Source: Eremophila alpestris peregrina
Taxonomy: Eukaryota > Chordata > Aves > Passeriformes > Alaudidae
NCBI GenBank assembly: GCA_009792885.1
Contig: WMCF01000007.1
Span: 4,566,500-4,630,499, forward strand
Reading direction: 5' to 3'
DNA length: 64,000 bases
Positions 52,481-64,000 of the stretch are shown piece by piece; within the stretch, counting starts at the first letter, position 1; the number at the start of each line of letters is the position of its first letter. The notes below the pieces were generated by a model, which worked only from the letters and a program-made list of their open reading frames with translations, was not told where the DNA came from and ran no database searches. The position numbers and the translations under genes were made by a program.

Positions 52481-53101
52481 GGAGGGCTTCCAGAGGACGG
52501 CCATGAAAATTATTGGAGTGCAAGAGAACTTCTGTGGTAACGGCCTGAGAGAGTTGGGATTGTTCTGCTTGGAGAACAGAAGGCTCTGGGGGAACCTTTG
52601 AGCAGCCTTCCAATAGCTGAAAGAGGCTTATAAGAATTACAGTGTAAGGATCATCGAGTCCAGCTCCTGGCCTGCCCAGGGCCATCCCCAGGAGTCACCC
52701 CAGATGCCAGAGAATATTGTTCAAAGGTTTCTTGAACTCTGTCTGGCTTGGTGCTGTGACCACCTCCCAATACCCAATGGGTGAAAAACCTTTTTTCTAA
52801 TATCTAACCTAAGAAAGATGGGGACAGGCTTATTAGCAGGGCATTTGTTGATAGCACAAGGGGTTATGGTTTTAAACTGAAAGAGGGATTTAGACTGGAT
52901 ACAAGGAAATTTTATGAGAGTGGTGAGGCACTGGAGCAGGTTGCCCAGAAAGGAAGTAGATGCCCCATTTCTGGGAACGTTCAAGGTCGGGCTGGATGGT
53001 GCTCTGAACAACATGATCCAGTTGAAGATGTCACTGTGCATGGCATGGGTTTGGACCTCTAAAGCTTCCTTCCAACCCAAAGCAGTCTATGATTCTCTGA
53101 A
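52375..53101 (+). mobile_element. CR1 LINE 3' fragment, plus strand, split by a second CR1
   Basis: The left half (52,375-52,636) follows the CR1 3' region: GAGATTCTGCCGCTCTGCTC, CGTGAGACCCCC, TCCAGAGGACGGCCATGAAA, CTGAGAGAGTTGGGATTGTT, CTTGGAGAACAGAAGGCTCT, AGCCTTCCAATAGCTGAAAG, GGCTTATAAGAA. The right half (52,811-53,101) continues the same element: GAAAGATGGGGACAGGCTTA, GTTTTAAACTGAAAGAGGG, GGCACTGGAGCAGGTTGCCC, CCCATTTCTGGGAACGTTCA, TTCCAACCCAAAGCAGTCTA, TGATTCTCTGA. Both halves run in the same order and orientation, so they were one insertion. The left half keeps several CpGs, unlike most old CR1 copies. Confidence 0.92.
52637..52809 (-). mobile_element. CR1 inserted inside another CR1, minus strand
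   Basis: Inside the host element lies the complement of a different CR1 type: GGATCATCGAGTCCAGCTCC, TTCTTGAACTCTGTCTGGCT, TGGTGCTGTGACCACCTCCC, GGTGAAAAACCTTTTTTCTA, ATATCTAACC. The wording resembles CR1-J/E-type copies in neoavian birds, from memory. The host reads TAAGAA on both sides (52,631-52,636 and 52,810-52,815), a candidate six-base target-site duplication. The last bases could also belong to the element consensus (CTAACCTAA). About 20-30 bases are missing near 52,770. It must be younger than its host. Confidence 0.88.
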
Positions 53102-53104
53102 AAG

Positions 53105-56100
53105 GGAGGCTGTGCATTGTGGCTCTCTATTTTTGTGGGATCTTTGGCACCAGTCCCCTTAGTGGATCCCCAGACAAACCCCATAGGAGGTGCGCTGAGT
53201 TGAAACAGCGTCAATGGATGCACGTCTGCCCCAGCAGTGGCCCAGGCAGATTCCTTTCCAAATCTGGTCTGTGGCTTAGCCGCCACAGATCCCATGTTTT
53301 GCACCAATTTCTGCAAGTACCCGTCCTTCTGCTGACACACAATGTGAGATCACAGAAATGCACAGTTGAAAGTATTACCTCTCCCTTGTCAGCTCTGGAT
53401 TATTTTATTCTGCCTCGGCTTGTCTCGTTCTCTGGGAAATTTGTGCCACTTCAGGTTCTTGGTACTTACTTATTCCCTATTTTCCTTTTTGTCCTGCCTC
53501 TCTTCTTAGTCATTTGGGTTTTAAGGCAGAAATTACTGGTGGTCTGAAGACTTCAGCTGCGTATATTTATCATATGGATTGTGTTTGGCCATTGCAAAGT
53601 ATGTTTGACAGTACTAAGGTAAGTGGCTAAATGCCTTGGTGATTTATAGTCCACTTAGAGCACAAACATAATTATTCATTTACCTCATCAAAACAAAGAA
53701 GTTCAGCATTAATGAGGGTAGTTCATCACAGCTCAGCTGCCCTGACTTAGTTACAAACTCAGGATCTCAGATGGGCTCTGGGGAGGGTGCAGAGAGCAGA
53801 GCCTGCATGCTTGGTGTGTTCTCAGGCAAGGTGTTGCTGGGTGCTTGCCCTCAACTTGCAGCCTGCTCCATTTGGCCTTGCAGGAATTGCAAGTGAAAGG
53901 GAAGGGAAGTATGTTTTTTTCTAGCACGAATACTCATGGATATATTTCTACAGTTTTTGGGTACTATTCTACTAAGTGTAGTGTACGTAATCTATAAGAT
54001 CGCAAGCATTATGCATTTAAAATCTGTCCAAAGCTGTTTTGCAAATGTAGGGTAACCAAATTGAGGTATTGAGGTACTCCTTCACATTCAGAAGCTTTGT
54101 TGGATTTTTGGCAATCGCTTCAATAAAAATGGTATATATGTAGTCACTTAAAAACAAGTGGTACGTGATCAACTGATGAAAAGCATGTTCTACACTGTTC
54201 TTCCTTCTCTGCATATCCAAATGATATCAGTTTTATTTATTTTTTTTTTAGTTTAGAGGCATGCCAAATTGGCCTTTTCAGTATAGACGCATTACTTTTA
54301 TAACCTTAAGTGCAACAGCACTGGGAATGTAGTTCTGAGCTGAAACTTGAGCTTCCAATTTTCTGCCTTGCAGTCAGATTTTGTATTTGCATTTTTAGGC
54401 TTGTAAAAACTAGGGAGTTAAAAGTTGTGCAAATGGTGTTTCAACACGTTTCGGTAACACTCGGGCTGCAATGCCTGTCTACACAGCTCACCCCATCTGC
54501 CTGTCTCTTCCTCTCTGCTTTTTTTCTTTATATTGTTTGTGTTTAACTGTCTAAACAACAGGCTGGCTACCTATACACAGTATCTTCTGCTATTTTAAAG
54601 TGTAGATTTACAGTACAGAAATATTGGGGTAATGCTTCAGAGGTGAGAAGAACAGTGAAGGGGAAGAAAACCCTTCATGATCTGTGACTTTAAAGGGATA
54701 AATGAAATATATATTTCTATTAGCTCTACCTCTTGAAGTTTTTAACACACCATTTCTCACCCTCTTATAATGGGAGGTCTAGGAGACAAATTGAGCTGCT
54801 CATTCATCAATCCATCAGCAGTAACCTGGTTGTTTCTTTCACAATCCTAGCTGCTCATTCTACAGCAGATGGATTGCCCTTCCACAACCTCCTTTGTTTT
54901 TTTTCCATTTTTTAGGGGTCAGCTTCTGTTTCCACCATATCTCTTCCTTCAAAGTTGCTTTTCACAGAACTGTCTGTCCTCATTCTCCATCTTGTCCTGC
55001 TCTGCAGCTCTCTTGGATGTGCAGTGCTCTATGGCTTGTTCCTGCTTGTATCCCATGGTTGTGCATCTTGTTCCTGGGAGGGTCAGTGGTCACCAGGATC
55101 CAGCAAGCAACCTGAAGGAGTCCAGCCAGCATGCAGCCTTTTACCAGCCCGCAGATGAGCATGCAGTGTCAAGCCAAGACAGCAGGAATGAAGGGCAGGA
55201 GGTGTGATGAAGACAGCCAGGTCAGGGGTAAGGATTGCCAGGTTCCTGCAGCAGAACCACCTCCTTACCCTTGGGTGTGGTCCCATCCTGGGATGTGGCA
55301 CTGATACCTGTCTGACCCTCTGGAGGCTTGTCTGAGCTTCAGTGTAGCAGGCTGAGACATAAATGCACAAAGGGGAAGAAAGAAGACATTTTGAGAAGTT
55401 TCTCGTTGATTTCATGGCAGCAAGTCAGAGCAGACTTGGCCTGGGGCTCAGCCCTGATATCCCAGTGATCTTTACTTTTTAAAGTTCTAGAATAACAAAC
55501 AGCAAAGTGTGCAAGAGAGAACATGACAAGCTCCTCTCTCTTTCCATCTCTCTCTCTACCTGTGCTTTTCTTTAGTCCTGGGAATGTTCCTCTTTGACCA
55601 AAGAGGGTATAAACTATGAGATTTACTTCTGAGCAGCCCGTGGAATAGCCTGAGGCAAGTCATTCCTAGAAGGTGCTTTCCTCTTCTTAAATGGGTCATT
55701 AACGTTTGCAGCTAAATACCAAGCAGGGAAAGGAGAGAAGCAAATGGGGAAATAGTTTCCTGAAAGGAGGAAGAAAGAGCTGTTATTCATATTCACTCAT
55801 CAGAATATTCTTAGATGTGCGTGGGAACAGCCTAACAAAAGCAGGGAGATAGAGAGAGGCAAGCCAGGTGACAGTGATGTGCCTGGGACAGTCCTGAGGG
55901 AGTTTGAGCCATGTCATCCTTAGGCAGAAACATGGTAATTCTTCCTGAAGGAGGTTTCTTCTTTATTTCCCGTCTTGGTCCCCTTCTTCCAGTGCAGGGA
56001 ACTATAGGAAGGGGAGGTGTTTATGAAGAAGCCCATCAGTTTTGGTTGCTGCTGTGTGAGTGTTAGTTGTGCTGTTGATACTCAGGTGCAAGGAGCTCAA

Positions 56101-58949
56101 GGGAGGCATTGCGATGCAAAGCTGATCACAGGCTGCTCTCCTGGAGATCCCAAAGTGTTCATCTGCTCCAGTGTGCTCTTCCAGGATGGCAGGATTGTGC
56201 CAGTGGAGCAGGGGCAGCTCTTGTCAAAGTGATGGGGGAAATGTGGCTCTCAGAGAACTGGAGAAGCCCTTTACACAAGGAGTTTATGTAGCTTGTGGGG
56301 GGAGAACAAACTCCTAAGGGATCAGGTTTAAGGTTTGAGGCAGGTTAGGAGAACAGCAAAGGATTAGAGCTTGCTGCCTCTCTCTATTCCCTACTGTCAG
56401 ATCACTTTTGACCCTAGTCAGATTTCATTACTTTGGATAGGTAATTAGCAGCCACTCTTACTCAGTAATTAGGGGACTATGTGTTATATTGCTGAGGTGG
56501 GGGGAAAGTTGTGCCTGCAAACACCAGCTGGCAGTTCTGCTTTCATCTGTGTGCAGTACCCCGTGGTACAAGGTCCTAATATCCCTGTAGATCTTCATTC
56601 CCATGGCAGCAGCTGTAGGAGGTATTGCTATAGACTGCTTGGATGTTGGTTTGGCTTTTCTTTCACCCCTGGCCATCTGAAATGAAAGAGTGATAAAACA
56701 GATTTTAAAGGATGATATGCAAGACAAGCAGTTTGTGGAAGCTGTGGAAATGCTGGCATTGCTCTGCGTGGTTGGCAAGGCTTAGGGAGGTGGGAAGGGT
56801 TGTGCTGAACTTCTGTGGCAAGAGAACAAGAGCAGTTTGATGGTCATCTCTCCAAGCTTTCATAAAATACTAGATCTTGGATTACAGTGGCAGCATCAGG
56901 ATTTAAATGATGTGTCTATTATGCTGCAACTAAAAGGAGACAAAGTGTATTAATAGATTGCAAGGTTTTGCACCTGCTTAATCAGATGATCCTTCTTTGC
57001 CATAATTCACTCCTGTAGATGCTTCTAATAGGTGCTGATGGATCCACTGTGGCATAAGAAAATAACATTTGTGTTGCCTGTTACATTAATTTCCCTGATA
57101 AAATGAGGCTACTGGGATGACCCATCTGACTCCTGAGATATTTCTGTAAAGAACAAAATTGGGCACTGTTGTTACGATTAGTGTATTAAAAGTATTAGGT
57201 TTGTTGCCTTAGCTGTGCTGTGTTTTCTCATGTTCTCTCTCGTGCTGATTGCTAATGACAGGCTTTGGCAGGAGCTGGCCCAGGCAGCCCTTCCTGTGAT
57301 GGGAACCAGATGGATGGTTTTGCTCTGGCTGCCCCTCCCATGGAGCATCAGGAACAGGAGGAGGGGGAGCTGTTTTGGGGGGGAGGGGGGACATTTGCAG
57401 AAAACTCAGTGAATGGCAGAGAACCAGTTCTTGTCTATCCACCACTTCTCTTCCCCTGAGGCTCCCAGTTTTGCAACTTCTAACCTCACCCTTGGCTTCA
57501 ACTTCTTGGCTTTCAAGCAATTGTGCTGTATGTTACATTTTCATTACTGATAAAATTGATGGAAAATCACATTTTATTATGTGAAAAATGCAGTGTTCTT
57601 GGCTGTCAAAGTTCCATTCAGCTGGAAAAAATCTGTGTGAGGCACTCTTTTATATTTCATGTATTTTGTGCATTGGTTGGAATGAAAAAATAATGAAAGG
57701 CTGTATTTTGTCAACTTTTGCATCTGTCTGACTGGCAGCACTGACTGATTTGTTTTTTAAATGTATTTATTTCTTGCAGTAAGCACTATTATTCTCCACC
57801 CTTTCACAATAAATGCAAATAATATGTGGAATGTGCAAATAATATGGGAAAAAGAGAGATGCAAATTATTCAGTCCCTCCAGGTAGGTCTGAGAAGAAAC
57901 TGGAAATGTGACTGCAGCGTGAAAACGTGCTGTCTTAATATCAGCTGCAGCAATGATAACAGGGATACTGTCTGTCTGTCTGTTTCAGGTTTCTGTGAAC
58001 ACATCTATTGTACCTTTCTTAATTTGTTTTTTCTTCTTCTCTTTTTCCATTTCCTCTCCTGTTGTGAAACTTTAAATGGGATCTGGGCACTCTGAATATC
58101 TGAAGTACATCACTCTGTCCATAAACCTTTCTGCCCCTCATGGGACCACTGCTGCTCAGGTGTGATGAGCCCAAACTGCTGAGCCTCTTGGGCTGAGCAC
58201 AGGGAATGAGCTAAAAACACCCTTGGTATTAGGGAGAACAGGTGGATACCGCTCCTGAGATCCAGACTGGAATACCTTTTAGCATTAATCAAGCCTCCCC
58301 TCGGGGCAGAAACGTGGCTTCCCTTCCTGCACAGCTGTGTGCCAGCTGTGCTGGTACATGGGCATGAGTCAGATGGAAGGGAGCCAGGCTGATTGACATT
58401 GCAAGATGCTGAAACTCTTGGGATGCCTTTGCAGCAGGAGTAGGTTTTGTTCCTGCCTTGCCACTGCCCCAGATCATGCTCCTGCCCAGGAGAAGTTGTC
58501 ATGCCACCCTGGACAGCTGAGCAGTGGGGATGTGACCCTGGGTGCCTCAGCCATGCTCTTGAGCACTGTCTGAGGCAGTAACTGGGGGAGGGCAGTGGGG
58601 TGCAGCTGAGAGACCCCTCCTGCCAGCAGCCTGATCTGTGCATCAGGCACACCTGTGATTCTAGATCTCCCTGCAAACTGAAATCAGTGTGTTCTTTTAT
58701 TACAGCTTTTTTTTTTCTTTTAATGTAACAATTGTTTTCCCACTTAGATCACTGTAATTTCAATTTCAAATGAAGAGCCTGTGAAAAGGTGTCAGGGTGT
58801 TCCTTCTCAGCATTGTTTCATTGTTGCCATGTGTAAAATTCACTCCCAGTTCCAGTGAAGATTTTAATGTGACAACAAATTTTCAGTTTTTCTAAATATT
58901 TAAAAAATGATATATTTTTTCTTGCTAGTTCCATGTAGATTTTTCTATC

Positions 58950-58986
<37 letters not shown>

Positions 58987-59320
58987 CGCTTACAGAAAGA
59001 TCTGGAAAATTCTTCTTTATAACTGAGATGTTGTTTATTTCTGCACTTTTTGACTGCCAACCCTGTATGTGTTAGAAGTTCTTCAGTGCATGCTATTAGT
59101 CATTGGGAGAACCCTAGTCATGAGACCTTCCTGGCTGGAGGAGGGTATCTTACTGTGCTTTTGTAGTTCATTTGCTCCAAAATCCTTGTGAGGGTGCTGA
59201 GCTTGTGAGGACTTGCTGGCTGGAGAGTCAATGGTCAGCAGCACATTTGTTTTAGTGCAGTCAAACAGAAAAGGATTCCAGAAGCTCTTGCTCAGAGCAG
59301 TGCCAACTGTGAGATCAGAC
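53105..59320. other. STOX intron 1 after the nested CR1s
   Basis: Contains a G-rich run at 57,377-57,390 (G7AG6), a short (TGTC)n repeat at about 57,968-57,984 and an uninterrupted A32 tract at 58,953-58,984. The longest frame is minus 58,110-58,676 (188 codons), Ser/Cys-rich and without a recognisable domain. No exon was recognised. Confidence 0.5.
58953..58984. repeat. Uninterrupted A32 tract
   Basis: Thirty-two consecutive A on the + strand, flanked by ATCTGT and GACGCT. There is no AATAAA in the 30 bases before it and no evident flanking duplication, so a processed retroposon tail is not supported. Confidence 0.95.
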
Positions 59321-59412
59321 AATGTTGTTCAAGGCCTGATCCAGTCAGGTCAGACTGGAAAGTCTCCAGAGGTGTGGATAACACATCCCTGCTGGGCAAC
59401 CTGTTCCAGGAA
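59321..59412 (-). mobile_element. Decayed CR1 fragment, minus strand
   Basis: TCAAGGCCTGATCCAGTCAG, GTCAGACTGGAAAGTCTCCA, GAGGTGTGGATAACACATCC and CTGGGCAACCTGTTCCAGG match, in order, the internal part of a complemented CR1 3' region (the 'summary sentence' ending LEGNLFQ-like on the other strand). Both the GGTTGGAAGGGACC-type start and the right end are lost or too divergent to follow. Confidence 0.6.
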
Positions 59413-62400
59413 ACTCATGATATTTTGATGTTTGTTACCACGTGGCACTTAAGAGTGATCAGAGGTAAATATGTGATGCTGTTCTCTCTGTAGATGATAT
59501 TCCTGAGACTCTTTGTTGAGGAGGCAGTGTAAGTAATGACCCCACAAGCCTAGGACACTTCTCCTACATGGTGCTTCCTGCCATGAAGAGGTGGGTGCAA
59601 GGGATGAGGACCTGCTATGTCCTTTTTTGGGGGGTAGGTACGGGGCAAGCAAAGCCATCCTGCCGATCCAGGGGGCAAAAACCAGTCCAACCCCTTGTGT
59701 CCCTGGTTTTCCTTAACCTTTTTGCCACAGCCACATATAAGTGATGCAGTGTTTCTGGGCTATCCTCCTTTCTCCCCAGTAAGTGATTCATCTATCCTGG
59801 CTAAAGTAGCCTGCCCTGGATTGGCAACCTGGTAGTTGTCACTGCAGCTAATAGGAGGGCCAAACCTTGGTGTTCACTGCTGGCGGAAATAATTCTTGCT
59901 ATTTGTATTCAGACACAGGGCTGGGACATGGGGACATTGTAGCACCTCACTCAGGGCCTGAGATCCCCAGTGTAAGCCTTCAGAGAGATGGGCACCTCCT
60001 GCAGCTTCAGCTGGGGATAGAAAACCAAGCCTCACTGTCAGGATGCAACTCAGGAGGACTACCTGTGCATTTGCATTTTCTAATCTGCTGCCTGAAGCAT
60101 TATCTTGCTTGCTCAGACAAGTCATTCACCACATCAGGAACGTGTGGGAAAATAACTCAGTCCACATAACCAGAGGAAAATAAATGGTTGTGTAGTTGGC
60201 CATTTGGAGCTGAGCTAGCTTGGGAAATTTTTTTTCTTTCAGCAACACCCTGAAAAAAATGTAGCGCGAATGGGTGTGAAATAGAAAGAGAGTTTGCTTC
60301 CTTCTTGCATAGGCATATATCCAAAAAAAGACAACAGTAAATATAGAGACATCTACTGCTAAATGCTTTGGTAGGGCTTTAAAGGATCTAAAGGCTCAGT
60401 GTGTTTGACTGGTTGAACATCGGCTCTTCCCAGCTGAAATGAGCTTTGAATACAAGGGAAGTCTCTGACACAGCGGAGAGGAGAAGCCACAGTGATCACC
60501 TGGGGTGTTTTAGTGTGCTGTTCAGTCACTCAGACTCTGCCCCTTGATTCTCCATTTGTTCTTGAAGAGAGGATTCCAGACATAATGTAAGTACAGAGGG
60601 GGAACCATGCCCTATTTTAAAGGCAGCAAAATGAGACTGCAGTGGGTCAGATCGCAAAAGGCACCAGTGTTTGTTACTGGGGTGTGGAAAAAAATGTGTT
60701 CAGGCTAAGGCACTTCTGAAAAATGCAGAATTACTTTGCTTCTGTGAGATGTAAAGTGGATTTCACAGCTACTGTTTCTGTTGCTGTTCAGGAGGCATCA
60801 CTGCAAAAGAACAGGATAATGTCTTCTGCTACTGTAGAAATGCCAGTGTAAATTATTTATTTCCTAATTAGTAGACATAGCTCTAATGATAGAGATATTT
60901 AACAACAAGTTATTAGTATCATATCAAACCCTGTATTTCTAGAGTGGCTTTTTCCCTCTGTTGGGTGTTAAAGCAGTTGCATGGATTAATCACAGTATAA
61001 TGCAGCCAAATAGCTCATCCCTGCTTGACTCAGGGAGAAGAGGCTTTTTGGTTTGATACACACATGAGGAAAATCACATCCTAGTTCTGCAAAGTATATT
61101 TTGAAAATAAAAGCTGAAGTTTAATTAAAGAAAACTAAACAAAACACCTTGTTTTTCCCAGCAAATGAGGTCATGCAGCCTGATTGCCTGGCCCATCTGT
61201 TGCTGTTCATAAGTATGTTATATTTTTAAAGGCCAATATTAAATGGTATTATGTAGCTATCTACATTTAAAAAAAAAATTAATTCCTCTTGGCTTGTCAA
61301 GCACTGTCATGATATCAACCGCTGTTCTTAAAACAGGATTTTGGTTAAAATAGTATATACCTGCCATCTGGCTGAAAAATGTAAGCTTCCTACACAACTA
61401 AGTGGAGTTGAACTACGGTATTAGGAATAGCTCATGTTCCCTTGAAAATAGCAGCTGATGGCAGATTGCAGAAATCAGCCAGTTATCAGTTGTCATTAAG
61501 TTATTTGAAATCTGACACACATGGAAAGCATGCTATTTATAAGGATGCAATTATGTTATAGAAGTATTCCTTTTTTTTTTTTTCCCTCCTTCCCTTTACC
61601 CATACAAATATGTTGGTTTGACTGGACTGGAAAGCAAAGTCTCCCTTAATATTCACAGAATAGATGTGCTGCAGACTGAAGGTGTGCCAGACTGTTTGTA
61701 ACATTTCTGTCATCAAAAAGTGATCTGAGAGGGGTATAGAAATAAATTTGGTGTTCCTGTGCTGTAGAGCTGTAGGTGTCTAAAGAGAAATGTCAGCTGC
61801 AAAGAGCCCAAAAAACAGAAATATGTGGAGCTGACTGGTAGAAGATTGCAAGACTAGAAATCACAGTGGAAAAGATGCATGTTACTTCAATATGTATTTG
61901 CATTTTGACTAGGAGGAAGGAACTCAAGTCTTAGCATCAACTGAAGCAGAAAGACTAAAGGCATAATTATTTGCTAAACCTGGGCAAGGCACCAAAGACT
62001 CTCAGGAGAACAGGTTAGTCACTAACATGAAAGCTTGATGCTAACCACTAAGCAAGGACTGGTACAGTGCAGGGCACAGGGTGCTGCTGGAGAGAGCAGT
62101 GAGGCACAGTGATGCTATGACCTGTTCCCTTGTCATGCCTTGGCAGGTAGCTGATGGTTACAGAAAACAAAGCAGAAACAGCCTGCTCAAAAACAGGAAC
62201 TAAGAACTATTTTGTGAGTGGGAATGTGAACAAAAAAGCAGTCAAAATAGGATGGGGTGCTTTAAGGCTAATAATTTTATTCAGAGGGGGTGTGAGGAGG
62301 TGTTATTTTCATGTGAGCTGAGGGTTAGACCCTGATTAATCTGCAGCAATGGCATTGAAATCTTGTGAGCACAACCTGCAAGATTTTGTAAAAAATAAAT

Positions 62401-64000
62401 ATGTATTGCTTATAAATAAAATATAATAAGAATTAAAATATAATAATATATAAATAATATCTGATTCTTCTCACAAATCTTTGGTTATATTAGACCAGAA
62501 ATGTTTTGAGTACAATGAAGAGTTTGTTGACCCCACTGAAAAACCCCCAATCTGTTCTTCTAGATACATGTTGTCTGAAAAATAAAGGTCTGTGGTGTTT
62601 TGGCTTCAGTAGTCCTGATCAGGTTTGAAACTGTTGGGTTTGAATTTGAATCCTCTTGCTTTTCAAATGATATCTGAGATTCTGGTAGTGAAAGGTCTCT
62701 AGTAATTTTGCTTTTAGAAGTTACTTCACCTGTAACCATCCAACCATAATAAAAATGTGTTCAGCTTCGTAATTATAAGTTTTAGATTTTACAGTCAGCA
62801 GAGGTATGTTCTAACAGAAAATTAGGTAGCAAAGGTGTAGGTCAGGGGTTGTGGTTTGCTTTTTATTCGTTGACTTTTCCTCACCAGAGTATTTGAAAAT
62901 TTTATTGTGGAGACTAATCACGTCTCCCTTGCTTCAGGCTTTTGCAGACCTTCTTAGGCCATCAAAGCAGCTTCAGCAATCTCAGCATTTTGGCAACATT
63001 GAAACAATCTTGACCATAAAAAGACTTGTAAGTGGTGCAGAGAACACCTCCCACAGTGTAAGGTTTGCAGGAATGAGGGACGCCCAGGAGCGATTGCGGC
63101 TTTCCAGCGCTCCTTCCCAGGTGTGCGTGCCTCATGCCAGCTCTCTGTGCTTTCCTGCTAACCAAGCTGGTGTTCCCGATGGAAACCAAGGTGTGCAGCT
63201 GCTGGGGAGAGCCTCCTGCTGGAGCACAGGCAGGTCTGGCAGGGGAGGCAGGGGCAGACCCCTACTGAGTAAAAAATGCAGATGTTTGTCAGCTCAGGGC
63301 AGTTTGACAGAAAGCGTCTCTTCCCCTTCGCTTCCCAGACTGCATACAGTTATTTGCAATTCCAAGCTGCTCATTCTCTAATTTAGAAGCTAATGACTCA
63401 TCTGCCCTGGTGTGCTCCTCCTTCCCTCCCAAGCCCTCGCTGCTTGCTCACTCGCTCAGCAGCCGGCTGGAGCAGACCTGCTGCCTGGGTTAGTTCCCTT
63501 GGGCTCGGCCTTCACAGGTCATTGCAGCTTCCCCACCCTGGCGAAAGGTTAGTGAAAGCCCACTTAATCTGCCTCTCTTTCTTTGATTTCTAATTTTTTC
63601 ATGTGTTCATCTGCACAGCAGATGGCTAATAAAAACACCCCGATCAAATAATCTGAATGTGTCTTGTGGGGGGTGGTTGGCAGAGAAAATTGGGAGGGAG
63701 AACAAGCACTCATGGATCAAAAGTAGCTGTGTAGGCAATTTTATTTAGGGACAGAACACAGTATTTTATTTTACTCCTCACATTTGAGGGGAAAAAAAGT
63801 TAAAAATGCAGACTATAGTTGAAGAAAATATTTTTAAGTGTATCAAAACTTGTAAAGGTGATCAGGAGTGGTGCTTGGTAATTAGGTTTCAGTGTGAAAT
63901 GCATCCTAGAAGACAAAGACATTTCTCAAAGGAGCTTGATGGTTTTGCAAGTGCATAACAAAATTTCCCTTATACAGTAGGCAGATGCCAAAAGTACTGG
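59413..64000. other. STOX intron 1, 3' end of the window
   Basis: A very AT-rich block (TAAAATATAATAA-type) lies at about 62,385-62,460 and a T13 run near 61,570. Frame 62,851-63,381 (176 codons) has no recognisable domain. The stretch 63,060-63,560 is somewhat GC-richer with a few CpGs but is not a clear island. The second STOX exon was not found. Confidence 0.5.

Noticed and set aside
52083..52601. 172-codon plus-strand frame in the second CpG island
   Set aside because: Its first part is Ala/Arg-rich GC noise, and its C-terminal part is a translation of the CR1 3' region.
57363..57390. Possible G-quadruplex (G5, G7, G6 runs)
   Set aside because: One loop is nine bases and only three separated runs exist, so it is a weak match to the usual motif.
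58110..58676. 188-codon minus-strand frame considered as a retroviral or zinc-finger remnant because of many Cys/His
   Set aside because: Cys and His do not fall in any CCHC or C2H2 spacing and no neighbouring LTR or pol-like frame is visible.
62851..63381. 176-codon frame considered as STOX exon 2
   Set aside because: It lacks the expected winged-helix continuation (QSQF, PLGE and VTPQTYFI-like motifs).

Overview
The window looks like avian nuclear DNA. The interspersed repeats I can recognise are almost all CR1 retroposons of the bird/reptile type, two of them keeping the ATTCTATGAT-like 3' tail. I see no L1, Alu or B-type SINEs and no bacterial, viral or organellar gene organisation. Most of the window is AT-leaning single-copy sequence with scattered homopolymer runs.

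There is one convincing protein-coding piece. A CpG island at about 15,535-16,640 holds the first coding exon of a storkhead-box (STOX family) winged-helix gene on the + strand: ATG at 15,901 and a splice donor at 16,276/16,277. It encodes 125 residues plus one base. The best fit is STOX2, in a form with the full N-terminal half of the storkhead domain; STOX1 is the alternative. An 18-codon upstream ORF with several in-frame ATGs stops six bases before the main start. I could not find the next exon, so everything from 16,277 to 64,000 is read as part of an intron longer than 47.7 kb. Positions 1 to about 15,500 are upstream intergenic or undetected 5'UTR/regulatory sequence.

The intron holds a full-consensus CR1 fragment (22,308-22,695, minus), an older CR1 (30,807-30,915, minus), a CR1 tail (37,014-37,063, plus), a probable ancient CR1/L3-like remnant (47,920-48,240), a nested pair of CR1s (52,375-53,101, with a second CR1 inserted at 52,637-52,809) and another decayed CR1 (59,321-59,412, minus). 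Three weak MIR-like remnants are suggested, one in the intron and two upstream of the gene. A second, smaller CpG island at about 52,010-52,480 sits directly beside the nested CR1s and could be an internal alternative promoter.

I found no RNA gene, CRISPR array, intact mobile element or second gene, and no convincing new biological system. The most useful leads are the upstream ORF arrangement, the internal CpG island, the CR1-in-CR1 insertion and two unusually long perfect inverted repeats (3,050-3,079 and 27,333-27,352). Open frames of 60-195 codons elsewhere lack family resemblance and splice or conservation support, and are treated as chance.
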